64,000 nucleotides of DNA from Macrococcoides bohemicum (GTDB lineage Bacteria; Bacillota; Bacilli; Staphylococcales; Staphylococcaceae), in the NCBI RefSeq assembly GCF_042658685.1, contig NZ_JBHSQY010000002.1; one strand, written 5' to 3'. Of this stretch, positions 52,199 to 61,548 are shown piece by piece. Numbering within the stretch: position 1 is the stretch's first letter; each line of letters opens with the position of its first letter. The notes under the pieces were generated by a model. It did not search any database. It saw only the letters and a program-made list of their open reading frames with translations, and was not told the origin of the DNA. Position numbers and translations under genes: made by a program.

Positions 52199-53968
52199 AT
52201 GGAGAAAGTATTAAAAGCGTACTATGGTTATGAAACGTTCAGACCTGGTCAAAGCGAATTGATTCAAAATGCATTGGATAATCATGCTACTTTAGGCATT
52301 TTACCGACAGGTGGAGGAAAATCAATCTGTTATCAAATTCCAGGTATATTAAAAGGCGGATTAACACTTGTGATAAGCCCATTAATTTCTTTGATGAAAG
52401 ATCAGGTTGATAGCTTGAATGCGAGTGGTATTCATGCTGCATTTTTAAATTCAACACAAAAAGTAAAGGAAACAAAACAGATAGAAACTGGTTTGATCAA
52501 CGGAGACTATCAGTTCCTTTATGTTGCACCTGAGCGATTTAATCAACGTCAGTTTATTCATTTGTTGTACCAATTAAATATCAATCTGATAGCTTTTGAT
52601 GAAGCACACTGTATTTCAAAGTGGGGACATGATTTTAGACCGAGTTATCGTGAATCGATTAAAGCTGTAATGAGTTTGCCGCATTCGTTTACTTTAATGG
52701 CACTCACTGCAACAGCAACTGTGGATGTCAAAGAAGATATATGTAATTTATTACATATTGAAAGCCAATACGTGATTGAAACAAGTACGAAACGCGATAA
52801 TCTAAAGTTTATGATCGACCCAACATATCAGAAGCAAAAGCGACTATTAGAATTTATTGGAGCACATAAAGAGGATTCAGGCATCATCTATGCGAATACG
52901 AGAAAACAAGTCGAAAGTTTAAGTGAAGTGTTACATTTAGAAGATATTGATCATGTCATTTATCATGCAGGTTTAAATAAAGATGTGAAAGATGACCATC
53001 AATCAAAGTTTGTTAAAGATGATGTTAAAGTCATGATTGCTACCAATGCTTTTGGCATGGGCATCGATAAATCCAATGTACGCTATGTTGTTCATTACAA
53101 TCTACCTCAGGATATCGAAAGTTATTATCAGGAAGCAGGACGTGCAGGACGTGACGGCCTAGATAGTGAATGTTTACTCATGTTTGGTGAGCAGGATATT
53201 AAATTACAGCAGTTTTTTATTGAAACAAGTAACGATGAAACTGTTCAGGAACTTAAGAAAGAAAAGCTGAATAAGATGATTGCTTATACTAAAACGAAGC
53301 AATGTTTACAGTCGACCATCATTCATTATTTTAATCCTGACGAACATCTTAATAAATGTGGGAAATGTTCTAATTGTAAACACGAAATAGAAAATTATAA
53401 TATGACGACTGAGGCAAAGAAAATATTAAGCTGTATCATTCGTATAAAGCAACCGGTTCATAAATTATTGATTACTAAAGTATTGCATGGTGAGGAAGAT
53501 GATTCAGTGACGCATCCGGGATATCATCAGCTCACTACATTTGGATTACTGAAAGATTATCCTACAAATGCAATTCAGTCTTTTATCGAAACGTTATTGT
53601 TCAATGGATATATCATTGAACAGCAAGGTAAACTATTTTGTCACGAAAGTGCCAGAGAAATATTAACCGGTGATAAGCAAGTGATGACGTATTACAAGCA
53701 TTCATCTTATAATGAACGTGTTAAAATCACTACGATTGAAACAGTGGATGAAATATTGCTGAAAACGTTAAAGGATGTACGTAAACGTTTATCTGATGAT
53801 TTATCTGTACCGCCCTTTACGATATTTTCAGATCATACGCTGCAGCTATTTGCTACGAAAAAACCAGTCTCAAAAGATGAAATGATTCTAATTGAAGGTG
53901 TTGGATCATACAAATTAAAACATTACTGTCCAGAATTTATTGACGCAATAAAAACATATTCGGCATGA
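52199..53968 (+). CDS. recQ: ATP-dependent DNA helicase RecQ
   Basis: 589 residues. Helicase motifs: RPGQSELIQNAL, Walker A LPTGGGKSICYQ, DEAH box FDEAHCISKWGHDFRPSY, TATATVDVKEDI and the motif VI EAGRAGRDGL. Zinc cysteines in the RQC domain (CLQST ... CGKCSNC) and a C-terminal HRDC-like domain. It unwinds DNA 3' to 5' in recombination repair. Three bases after the ABC-F gene, so cotranscribed. Confidence 0.94.
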   Translation: MEKVLKAYYGYETFRPGQSELIQNALDNHATLGILPTGGGKSICYQIPGILKGGLTLVISPLISLMKDQVDSLNASGIHAAFLNSTQKVKETKQIETGLINGDYQFLYVAPERFNQRQFIHLLYQLNINLIAFDEAHCISKWGHDFRPSYRESIKAVMSLPHSFTLMALTATATVDVKEDICNLLHIESQYVIETSTKRDNLKFMIDPTYQKQKRLLEFIGAHKEDSGIIYANTRKQVESLSEVLHLEDIDHVIYHAGLNKDVKDDHQSKFVKDDVKVMIATNAFGMGIDKSNVRYVVHYNLPQDIESYYQEAGRAGRDGLDSECLLMFGEQDIKLQQFFIETSNDETVQELKKEKLNKMIAYTKTKQCLQSTIIHYFNPDEHLNKCGKCSNCKHEIENYNMTTEAKKILSCIIRIKQPVHKLLITKVLHGEEDDSVTHPGYHQLTTFGLLKDYPTNAIQSFIETLLFNGYIIEQQGKLFCHESAREILTGDKQVMTYYKHSSYNERVKITTIETVDEILLKTLKDVRKRLSDDLSVPPFTIFSDHTLQLFATKKPVSKDEMILIEGVGSYKLKHYCPEFIDAIKTYSA

Positions 53969-53992
53969 CAAGCAATTGTCATGTCTTTTTTA
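53963..53992 (+). terminator. intrinsic terminator after recQ
   Basis: CATGACAA-GCAA-TTGTCATG followed by TCTTTTTTA; the 5' arm overlaps the recQ stop. Confidence 0.8.
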
Positions 53993-54059
53993 TTTATATG
54001 TGTTTTAATTCTTTATAAGAGGTTATAAGTTAAACATTAAACTTTTTAAGAGGTGGCAT

Positions 54060-54983
54060 ATGATACGTTTTGAAAATGTAACGAAGCAGTATAATGATAA
54101 AATTGCGGTTGATAATATTTCCTTTGATATTGCTGAAGGTGAGTTTTTTGTATTGATTGGTCCTTCTGGTAGCGGTAAGACAACGACTTTGAAGATGATC
54201 AATCGATTGATACCATTGTCAAAAGGTTATATCTACTTTAAAGAGAAACCGATAAGTGATTATAAGCTCGATGAAATGCGCTGGGATATTGGTTATGTAT
54301 TACAGCAAATTGCATTATTTCCGCATATGACGATTAAAGAAAATATTAGTCAGGTGCCATTAATGAAGAAATGGTCTAAGGATAAGATTGATGCTCAAGC
54401 TGACCGACTGCTTGATATGGTTGGTTTACCGGCCTCTGAATTTAAAAACAGATATCCAAATGAACTTTCAGGTGGCCAACAACAGCGTGTAGGTGTAGTC
54501 CGTGCTTTAATGGCAGATCCACCTGTTATTCTAATGGATGAACCCTTTAGCGCACTTGATCCATTATCAAGAGAGAAGTTACAGGATGATTTAATTCGCT
54601 TGCAATCAGAAATACATAAGACAATCGTTTTTGTTACACATGATATTAGTGAAGCTTTGAAATTAGGAGATCGCATTTGTTTAATGAACGAAGGACATAT
54701 AGAGCAGATTGGTAAACCAGACTCTTTTATCAATCATCCAAACAATGAATTCGTAAAATCATTTATCGGTGAAAATGCAAATCATACGACATATGTACGC
54801 AACTATATTGAATCTGAAAGAAATGTTGTTGCTTCTGCTGTAATTGATGCCAATGCACCTTCTAAAGAAATGTTTAAACTATTAAGCCAGCATGATTACT
54901 TGACTGTTACTGAAGCGGGACAAACGATTGGTATTATTTCGCGTGACAATGTATTTAAACAATTAAGTCAGGAGGCGAAATAA
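54060..54983 (+). CDS. betaine/carnitine/choline ABC transporter ATPase (OpuCA/OpuBA type)
   Basis: 307 residues. Walker A GPSGSGKTT, Q-loop VLQQIALFPHMT, signature LSGGQQQR, Walker B VILMDEPFSALDP, then a C-terminal regulatory part with a CBS-like segment (HDYLTVTEAGQTIGIISRDNV). Such ATPases drive uptake of compatible solutes under osmotic stress. RBS AAGAGGTGG. Stop and next start share a base (TAATG). Confidence 0.88.
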   Translation: MIRFENVTKQYNDKIAVDNISFDIAEGEFFVLIGPSGSGKTTTLKMINRLIPLSKGYIYFKEKPISDYKLDEMRWDIGYVLQQIALFPHMTIKENISQVPLMKKWSKDKIDAQADRLLDMVGLPASEFKNRYPNELSGGQQQRVGVVRALMADPPVILMDEPFSALDPLSREKLQDDLIRLQSEIHKTIVFVTHDISEALKLGDRICLMNEGHIEQIGKPDSFINHPNNEFVKSFIGENANHTTYVRNYIESERNVVASAVIDANAPSKEMFKLLSQHDYLTVTEAGQTIGIISRDNVFKQLSQEAK

Positions 54984-56497
54984 TGAAGGCATTTATTAAT
55001 ACTTTTCAAGAACGTAAATGGGAATTGCTGCAAACATTATTTGAGCACATTCAACTTTCATTTATTGCATTATTGATTGCCACTTTAATCGCTATTCCGA
55101 TTGGTATATGGCTTACAAGACATACTAAAATAGCTGAACCAATTATTAATATCGCTGCTATCATGCAGACAATACCCTCATTAGCACTGCTCGGTCTAAT
55201 GATTCCGTTCTTTGGTATTGGTCGTGTTCCTGCTATTATCGCTTTAGTAATCTATGCCTTACTTCCAATCCTACGTAATACGTATACAGGTATTAAAGAA
55301 GTCGATCCATCCTTAAAAGAAGCTGCACAAGGTATCGGTATGAATACATATCGACAGTTAAAAAATGTTGAGATTCCTATTGCAATGCCTGTGATAATGG
55401 CAGGTATACGAACTGCTATGGTTCTTATTATCGGGACAGCAACACTTGCTGCATTTATTGGTGCAGGTGGTTTAGGAGATTTAATATTACTTGGTATAGA
55501 TAGAAATAATATGAATATATTATTGCTCGGCGCAATACCGGCAGCTTTACTTGCGCTCTTATTTGATTTTGTACTAAAACGTATGGAGAAATTAAGTTAT
55601 CGTAAGATGATGATTGTCACAGGGTTACTGTTGTTATCATTTTTATTAGTTGCTATTTGGCCACTATTCTTCCAGAAAGATAATCAAATGAAATTTGCAG
55701 GGAAATTAGGTACAGAACCGGAAATCATTACTAATATGTATAAATTAATCATTGAAGACAAGACCGATGTTTTTGTAGAAATTGAACCTGGTATGGGTAA
55801 GACAACGTTCTTATTTAACGCTTTGAAATCAGATAATATAGATGGTTATCTGGAATTTACAGGTACAGTATTAGGTGAGATTACAAAAGAAGATGCAAAA
55901 TTTACTACTGAAAAAGAAGTATATCAGCAGGCAAATGAAAGTATCAATAAAAAGTATCAGATGTCTCTATTAAAACCAATGCAATATAATAATACGTATG
56001 CACTTGCCGTGAAAAAAGAATATGCAGATAAATATCAATTGAAATCAATCAGTGATCTGCAAAAAGTAAAATCGACAATCCGTGCAGGATTTACATTAGA
56101 ATTTAACGATCGCATGGATGGTTATAAAGGCATTCAAAAGAAATATGGTATTAAGTTTGATAATGTAAGAACGATGGAACCGAAAATTCGTTATCAGGCA
56201 ATTGAGCAAGGGAAGATTGATCTAATCGATGCATATTCTACTGATGCAGAATTAAAGAAATACGGCATGGTCGTATTAAAAGATGACAAAAATCTATTTC
56301 CTCCTTATCAAGGAGCACCACTATTAAAAGATGAAACCATTAAAGAACATCCGGAAGTTGTGAAGGCACTTAATCAGTTAGCCGGTAAGATTACTGATGA
56401 AGAAATGCAGACGATGAACTATGCTGTAACATATCAGAACAAATCACCGGAAAGTATTGCACATGCTTATTTAAAGAGAGAAAAGCTGATTAAGTAA
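54983..56497 (+). CDS. betaine/choline ABC permease fused to substrate-binding domain
   Basis: 504 residues. Permease domain 1-225 with the EAA loop (DPSLKEAAQGIGMNTYRQL) and about six helices, then an extracellular substrate-binding domain 230-504 (FAGKLGTEPEIITNMYKLIIED; EPGMGKTTFLFNAL; DLIDAYSTDAELKKYGM) of OpuAC/ProX type. The fusion means a complete importer is made from two genes. One-base overlap with the ATPase gene. Confidence 0.88.
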   Translation: MKAFINTFQERKWELLQTLFEHIQLSFIALLIATLIAIPIGIWLTRHTKIAEPIINIAAIMQTIPSLALLGLMIPFFGIGRVPAIIALVIYALLPILRNTYTGIKEVDPSLKEAAQGIGMNTYRQLKNVEIPIAMPVIMAGIRTAMVLIIGTATLAAFIGAGGLGDLILLGIDRNNMNILLLGAIPAALLALLFDFVLKRMEKLSYRKMMIVTGLLLLSFLLVAIWPLFFQKDNQMKFAGKLGTEPEIITNMYKLIIEDKTDVFVEIEPGMGKTTFLFNALKSDNIDGYLEFTGTVLGEITKEDAKFTTEKEVYQQANESINKKYQMSLLKPMQYNNTYALAVKKEYADKYQLKSISDLQKVKSTIRAGFTLEFNDRMDGYKGIQKKYGIKFDNVRTMEPKIRYQAIEQGKIDLIDAYSTDAELKKYGMVVLKDDKNLFPPYQGAPLLKDETIKEHPEVVKALNQLAGKITDEEMQTMNYAVTYQNKSPESIAHAYLKREKLIK

Positions 56498-56591
56498 ATC
56501 TGAGTTTAATCCTCAAAATATGAGTATCAAATTGTCATTTCATATATCATGATACTAATATACTTTTATAATAGAGAAAGTAGGGAAATAA

Positions 56592-57650
56592 ATGAAACCA
56601 CAATTAAAATCTTTACAAGTGTATTCGGCTGGATTATCTGATGAAGCGTTAAAGCGTAAGACAGGATATGAAGGTGAATTTAGCAGACTCGCTTCAAATG
56701 AAAATCCGATTGGACCTACGCCTAAAGTGAATGAAGTGTTAGCGGCGTCTTTAACAGGATTAAATTATTATCCGGATCCAGAAGCGAATGCATTAAAAGA
56801 AAAATTATCTACATTTTATGATGTACCGGCTGAACAGATTTTTGTCGGTGCAGGTCTTGATGAAGTTATTATGTCGATATCGCGAGCAGTACTAGTCCCT
56901 GATGGTGACGTATTAACAAGTGAAGGAACGTTCGTACAATATGCTACACATGCTCTTATTGAAGGGACACATTTAAAAACAGTCCCACTAAATGAAGGTT
57001 GCTTTGATTTAGATGCAATGGCGGAAGCGATAACAGATAATACGAATATTATATGGATCTGTAATCCGAATAATCCTACTGGAACGCATGTATCTGAAAC
57101 TGAGTTAAGAGCATTCTTAAATAAAGTACCACATTCAATTACTGTTGTATTAGATGAAGCTTACTTTGAATTTGTAGATGCAGAGGATTATCCTGATGGC
57201 GTTAAGTTATTAAAAGAATATCCAAATTTAATCATATTACGTACATTCTCTAAAGCGTATGGGTTAGCAGCTATGCGTGTAGGCTATGCAATGACGTCTA
57301 AAGAATATGTAAGTGAATTTAATAAGGTAAAGCTACCTTTTAATGTTACTACTTTGTCTTTACTGGCTGCTATCACAGCTTTAGAAGATCAGGCACATTT
57401 AAAGTCATATGTTGCATTCAATAAAGCACAACGTGAGCAGTTATTTGCGAAACCATATAGTAAACATTTTTTGCCGAGCCAGACGAACTTTATCTTTATT
57501 AAGACAGATCAACCTCAAGCGTTGTTTGATACTTTCATTCAACATGGTGTAATTTCTCGTCCTATACCAATTGGTGTTCGCGTAACAATTGGACAAGAAG
57601 AAGATAATAAAAAGATTGATGCTGCTTTAACAGCATTCTTTGGGGAATAA
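56592..57650 (+). CDS. hisC: histidinol-phosphate aminotransferase
   Basis: 352-residue class II PLP aminotransferase: SNENPIGPTP near the N-terminus, NPNNPTGTHVS, DEAYFEF and PLP lysine in RTFSKAYGLAAMRVGY. Catalyses the glutamate-dependent step of histidine synthesis. It stands apart from other his genes, so a related aromatic or other aminotransferase role is possible. RBS GTAGGGA before the ATG. Confidence 0.88.
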   Translation: MKPQLKSLQVYSAGLSDEALKRKTGYEGEFSRLASNENPIGPTPKVNEVLAASLTGLNYYPDPEANALKEKLSTFYDVPAEQIFVGAGLDEVIMSISRAVLVPDGDVLTSEGTFVQYATHALIEGTHLKTVPLNEGCFDLDAMAEAITDNTNIIWICNPNNPTGTHVSETELRAFLNKVPHSITVVLDEAYFEFVDAEDYPDGVKLLKEYPNLIILRTFSKAYGLAAMRVGYAMTSKEYVSEFNKVKLPFNVTTLSLLAAITALEDQAHLKSYVAFNKAQREQLFAKPYSKHFLPSQTNFIFIKTDQPQALFDTFIQHGVISRPIPIGVRVTIGQEEDNKKIDAALTAFFGE

Positions 57651-57654
57651 TGCT

Positions 57655-57694
57655 AAGCTAAACGATATGATAAACGTATCATTTAGCTTTTTTT
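57655..57694 (+). terminator. intrinsic terminator after hisC
   Basis: AAGCTAAACGATA-type arm against TATCATTTAGCTT with one mismatch, followed by TTTTTTT. Confidence 0.65.
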
Positions 57695-57758
57695 ATGCAT
57701 TGATCTATAATAGAAATAAAGTGATAAATTTCTTTAAAAATATAAATGAGGTGTAAGA

Positions 57759-58289
57759 ATGAAAAAGTCAATTGCAATTGATATGGATGAAGTATTAGCT
57801 GATACGCTGAAGAAAGTAATTTTTCAATTTAATGAAAGCACTGGAATGTCTTTAACGAAAGAAGATTTATATGAGAAAAAATTACGTACTGAATATCCAG
57901 AGCATGTCGATAAATTAGATGAATTATTACTTGATCGTGCATTCTTTAGAGATTTAGAAGTTTTACCTGATGCAATTCGTGTCGTTGAACGATTAAGTGA
58001 ACACTTTGATGTTTATATTGCGACAGCAGCGATGGATGTTCCAACTTCGTTTGATGCGAAGTATGAATGGTTGCGCGAACACTTTCCTTTCTTAGATCCG
58101 CAACATTTCATTTTCTGTGGGAATAAAGGTGTAGTGGGAACGGATTATCTTATCGATGACAATCCAAGACAACTTGCGGCTTTCAAAGGTACCGGTTTAA
58201 TCTTCGATGCTGTACATAACCAAAGTATAAAGGAATACGACAGAATGAAGAGCTGGCTGGATGTTGAGAAGTATTTCTTTGAAGATTAG
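57759..58289 (+). CDS. 5'(3')-deoxyribonucleotidase (NT5C type)
   Basis: 176-residue HAD phosphatase: nucleophile motif DMDEVLADT, ATAAMD (motif II) and LIDDNPRQL (motif III). This group dephosphorylates deoxynucleoside monophosphates, balancing dNTP pools. RBS TGAGGTGT. Monocistronic, closed by a bidirectional terminator. Confidence 0.85.
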   Translation: MKKSIAIDMDEVLADTLKKVIFQFNESTGMSLTKEDLYEKKLRTEYPEHVDKLDELLLDRAFFRDLEVLPDAIRVVERLSEHFDVYIATAAMDVPTSFDAKYEWLREHFPFLDPQHFIFCGNKGVVGTDYLIDDNPRQLAAFKGTGLIFDAVHNQSIKEYDRMKSWLDVEKYFFED

Positions 58290-58311
58290 TTAGATAAATT
58301 AATATTACATT

Positions 58312-58344
58312 AAAAGGCAGGTGACTTTTATCACCTGCCTTTTA
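58312..58344. terminator. bidirectional terminator
   Basis: AAAAGGCAGGTGA and TCACCTGCCTTTT perfect 13-bp stem with a 6-base loop between convergent genes. Confidence 0.9.
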
Positions 58345-58346
58345 CA

Positions 58347-59261
58347 TTATTCATTAATTACAACGCGATCTGTTGCCGTGAGTATTTTAAGTTTACTAGG
58401 TATTACTTTAATTGAAAGTGGTGTCTTAAGATCAATTTCGCCATCCACATCGACATCCATCTCTTTATTTGTATTGATTGTAATATTTTCTCCCGAATAA
58501 TGTTCGATATTCTGGCTGATTTCATTCCAGTTAATTTCTGACTTCATAGCAATCATTTCAGTAAATAGCTTCAAACCACTTTCTTTGAAGATAAATACAT
58601 TTAACTTGCCGTCATTAGGTGATAATTCTAATAAAGGAATTTTATTTCCTCCGATGAAAGCACCATTTGCTACAATAATCATAGAAGATTCTCCGTGATA
58701 TTTTGTACCATCAATCTCGATATCATATTTAAAGAAAGTTGGGTTTGTTACATTCTTTATTGTTGAAAAAAGATAGCTGAATTTACCGATTTTACTTTTA
58801 GCTTCCGGATCAACACTATTTGAATTCTCAACAATTAGTCCCATACCGGCAAAATTAAGTGCATATCGCTCGTTTGTTTGCATAACATCATAATATTTCA
58901 CTTCTGCTGTTAATAATTGCTCTACCGCTCTTACTGGGTTTGGAAGAAGATTTAAAGTTTTTGTAAAGTCATTAAAAGTACCGCCAGGAAGTATACCGAT
59001 TGGTACATGATGATTTCCATCAATAATACCGTTTATAAGTTCATGAACAGTACCGTCACCGCCAAGTATAAGGTAAATATCATGTTCTGACTTACCTTCT
59101 TTAAGATATGTATATATCTCACCTTGTTCTGCACTGCGATAAATTGTTAAATGATCGATAAATCTTGTTAAACTTTTAGACACTTCACCGATGATTTGAT
59201 GAACATTTCCTTGTCCTGCATGATCATGATAGAATAATATACCTGTTTTCAATTTTTGCAT
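58347..59261 (-). CDS. diacylglycerol kinase-family lipid kinase
   Basis: 304 residues of the DAGK_cat/YegS type: LGGDGTVHELINGI, GILPGGTFNDFTKTL and a C-terminal beta domain ending in DVDGEIDLKTP. It probably phosphorylates a lipid (diacylglycerol or similar) at the inner membrane face. It looks like a paralogue rather than the housekeeping DgkB, because the usual neighbours are absent. RBS GGGGTGA. Confidence 0.85.
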   Translation of the reverse strand: MQKLKTGILFYHDHAGQGNVHQIIGEVSKSLTRFIDHLTIYRSAEQGEIYTYLKEGKSEHDIYLILGGDGTVHELINGIIDGNHHVPIGILPGGTFNDFTKTLNLLPNPVRAVEQLLTAEVKYYDVMQTNERYALNFAGMGLIVENSNSVDPEAKSKIGKFSYLFSTIKNVTNPTFFKYDIEIDGTKYHGESSMIIVANGAFIGGNKIPLLELSPNDGKLNVFIFKESGLKLFTEMIAMKSEINWNEISQNIEHYSGENITINTNKEMDVDVDGEIDLKTPLSIKVIPSKLKILTATDRVVINE

Positions 59262-59423
59262 AAAGTTTCACCCCATTCTTAACATTTTATCATATCCTAC
59301 TATTCCCGTTTTATATTTGATTAATCAATATTTATAACGCATATTATGCAATGTGTATATTCAGAATTAATGACGCTAAGATAAGCAATCAATACCAATA
59401 CTTCAGAAAAGAAAATTAAACAG

Positions 59424-59463
59424 TTGATATATAAAATATACTGTGATATATTTTATATATCAA
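59424..59463. promoter_or_regulatory. perfect 17-bp inverted repeat forming a two-way promoter/operator
   Basis: TTGATATATAAAATATA (59424-59440), loop CTGTGA, then the exact reverse complement (59447-59463). TTGATA and TATATT inside it are spaced by 17 bases, giving a promoter toward the DoxX-like gene. By symmetry the same promoter reads toward the lipid-kinase gene. Confidence 0.6.
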
Positions 59464-59489
59464 ATATTTAATTAATGGAGGAATTAAAA

Positions 59490-59837
59490 ATGCATAAACA
59501 TATTATTAATGGTTACGTAGCAAAAGACATTCTTAAAAGCAGCTTACCAAAAGTGAAAAATGATGAAGCAATGGCTCAACAGTTCAAAGAAGGATTTAAT
59601 TTATCACCAGGTATGATGAAGATTGCAGGATATTTTGAATTTATCGGTTCTATCTTCTTAATGTTATCTGTGTTCAATAAAAAATTCGCACGTATTGGTG
59701 CAATTTTAATCAATGTCATCATGCTAGGTGCGATGTATAATCATTTAAAAGCTGGACATGGTTTTAAATCTATTGGTGCTGCCGGGAAATATTTTGTATT
59801 AAATGTGGTTACATTATTTGATTCATATAGAAAATAA
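59490..59837 (+). CDS. DoxX-like membrane protein
   Basis: 115 residues from ATG 59490 (RBS GGAGGAATT; the upstream in-frame ATG lies in the RBS). Three membrane helices over 45-110, with the DoxX-like LSPGMMKIAGYFEFIGSIFLM and a His/Lys N-terminus. DoxX proteins are linked to quinone or thiol redox, but this assignment is by architecture only. Controlled by the palindromic promoter upstream. Confidence 0.6.
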   Translation: MHKHIINGYVAKDILKSSLPKVKNDEAMAQQFKEGFNLSPGMMKIAGYFEFIGSIFLMLSVFNKKFARIGAILINVIMLGAMYNHLKAGHGFKSIGAAGKYFVLNVVTLFDSYRK

Positions 59838-59894
59838 ATAATCCGTATAAAATGTGAAAGTTGGGGTCTTATTTATTAAATCATATCAAAATAA

Positions 59895-60182
59895 TGACAT
59901 TAAAGTTCATTTCGAAGCTTCTAGATTTGAAATCAGAGGGTGATCAATTATTCTATACGAAATCATAAGCGGCGCGTGAAGAAAAGACTGCATATTATAA
60001 ATCATACTGAAGTGTCTAGCGAACTGTAAGGGTAACATGTCGGTCAATCTCTAGTAAATCTTGCAGCAAATTATGCGAGAGAAAACAATTTGAAAGTTAT
60101 ACCTGTATGTCCATTTGGGAAACAGGTTATGACAAATGATAGTAAATATGATGAAAAGCCTGAGAATAATTTTAAAGGGTGA
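59895..60182 (+). pseudogene. COG2388-type GNAT acetyltransferase, decayed
   Basis: In the frame ending TGA 60180-60182 one reads IINHTEVSSEL-stop-G-stop-HVGQSLVNLAANYAREN and then NLKVIPVCPFGKQV, the core of the small YjdJ/COG2388 acetyltransferases (HTxVxxELxGxGxGxxL). Both stops are one base from Gln codons. The N-terminal part (EGDQLFYTKS) is in another frame. So at least one frameshift and two nonsense changes; no intact start. Confidence 0.65.
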
Positions 60183-60215
60183 CATTTATAACATGAAGGT
60201 GAGAAAGAGATTAAA

Positions 60216-60818
60216 ATGACGATGAAACATATTGTAAACAAAGGTAGTAATGATACAACATTGTTGTTATTACATGGGACTGGTGGTAATGAACAAGACA
60301 TGTTACCACTTAGTGGTTTAATTGATAATGATGCAAACGTATTAAGCGTAAGAGGAAATGTCAGTGAGCATGGTATGCCTCGTTTCTTCGGCAGAATCGC
60401 TGAAGGTATATTCGACGAAGAAGATTTAGTGAAACGTACACACGAACTTAATGATTTTATTACAACAGCTGCTCAGGATAATAATTTAAACCGTAAAAAT
60501 ATTGTAGCAGTAGGATACTCTAATGGTGCAAATATTGCAGCAAGTTTAATGTATCACGATAAAGATGCATTACATGCAGCGATTCTATTCCACCCGATGG
60601 TACCACTTCGCAACGTTGAATTACCTGATTTATCAGGTAAGAAAGTATTTATCGGTGCTGGGGTGAATGATCCAATATCACCGAGACAAGAAACTGAAGA
60701 ACTTGCACAAGCATTAACAGCGGCTGGTGCAGAAGTTGAGATTTTCTGGCATCAATCAGGACATTCTCTAACACAAGAAGAAGTCCAGCATGCTGCTGAA
60801 TGGTATAAATCACTATAA
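60216..60818 (+). CDS. carboxylesterase/phospholipase-type alpha/beta hydrolase
   Basis: 200 residues: LLHGTGGNEQDMLPL, nucleophile elbow VGYSNGANIAAS, acid in GAGVNDPISPRQ and His in HQSGHSLTQEE; complete triad of the small esterase family (COG0400). Cytosolic hydrolysis of short or medium esters; the substrate is unknown. RBS GAAGGTGAG. It is intact between two decayed genes. Confidence 0.85.
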   Translation: MTMKHIVNKGSNDTTLLLLHGTGGNEQDMLPLSGLIDNDANVLSVRGNVSEHGMPRFFGRIAEGIFDEEDLVKRTHELNDFITTAAQDNNLNRKNIVAVGYSNGANIAASLMYHDKDALHAAILFHPMVPLRNVELPDLSGKKVFIGAGVNDPISPRQETEELAQALTAAGAEVEIFWHQSGHSLTQEEVQHAAEWYKSL

Positions 60819-60823
60819 AATAA

Positions 60824-60880
60824 ATAAGCCCTGAAGATGCAGTTTCACATTAAACGCTACTGCATCTTTCGGGCTTTTAT
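60824..60880 (+). terminator. intrinsic terminator after the esterase
   Basis: AATAAGCCCTGAAGATGCAGT and ACTGCATCTTTCGGGCTTTT pair with one mismatch, loop about 14 bases, T-rich tail. It also ends the convergent small-peptide transcript. Confidence 0.85.
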
Positions 60881-60881
60881 T

Positions 60882-60977
60882 TTAATTTTTTTTCGATTCT
60901 TGGTGATTATTGAAAAAGTATCCACAGATAAAAAGCAAAAGTAACAACAAACCTACACGTAAAAGTTCAGGAATCAT
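60882..60977 (-). CDS. 31-residue single-span membrane peptide
   Basis: An ATG (60977) with AAAGGA (60991-60986) at 8 bases opens a 31-codon ORF: short N-terminus MIPELLR, one helix VGLLLLLLFICGYFF and a polar, basic tail NNHQESKKN. The layout is that of type I toxin-like or small regulatory membrane peptides. No homologue recognised. It is too short for routine gene callers; the RBS and hydrophobic helix argue for a real gene, and the shared terminator gives it a transcript end. Confidence 0.45.
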   Translation of the reverse strand: MIPELLRVGLLLLLLFICGYFFNNHQESKKN

Positions 60978-61034
60978 AATGTCTATCCTTTGTTAAATTT
61001 ACATGCAGCATCGAAAGCATTGATTGATTCATAA

Positions 61035-61515
61035 TGTCCGATTGCATATCGTGCAGAATCAGCATTTATTAATCCATTACGTGCTCGAAAAGTGAAACCA
61101 GGTTTATTCTGGGGAACGTTCGATTTCACATGTATATTACTATATAATGAACATATCCCTTTCCCCGATCCGGCAAAAGTAATAGAACGTGCTGCCTTTG
61201 ATGAATCGATGATTGAGTTTGGTTTCTGGTTCGGAGATGATAAGTTCGTAGGGCCGACATTCTTTGTATTGCCATATCCCTTTTTCAAATAGAAACTTTG
61301 AATGCACACATCACTTCCCGGAAGGAAGTTACTATGATGAGGATATGGCGGAATTTATTTTGCCGATAAATGATCTATCAACAGAGCATGCTCATACATT
61401 CAAACAGTTCTTCACTGCTCCTTATGATTCGTTTAAAGACTATCTTGAGTGGGAAAATTATCATAAGCTATTGGAATTGGAAGAGAATAAAGCGATAATA
61501 GATTTGAAAAAATAA
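61035..61515 (+). pseudogene. DUF5996-like protein, truncated and frameshifted
   Basis: Frame 1 reads KPGLFWGTFDFTCILLYN, then VIERAAFDESMIEFGFWFGDD and VLPYPFFK-stop (61292). Frame 2 takes over at PFSNRNFECTHHF and continues EGSYYDEDMAEFILPINDL to 61515. These blocks, a WGTFD segment and YYDxxxxEFILP, are typical of DUF5996. A single-base change in the T run near 61281-61285 explains the shift. The N-terminal half of the usual protein is missing. Confidence 0.55.
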
Positions 61516-61548
61516 CATTCATAACTAATAAATACTAATTAGGTTAAA

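Noticed and set aside
60983..61309. 108-codon open frame on the minus strand
   Set aside because: It is antisense to conserved-looking DUF5996 blocks, has no RBS and a composition typical of a shadow frame.
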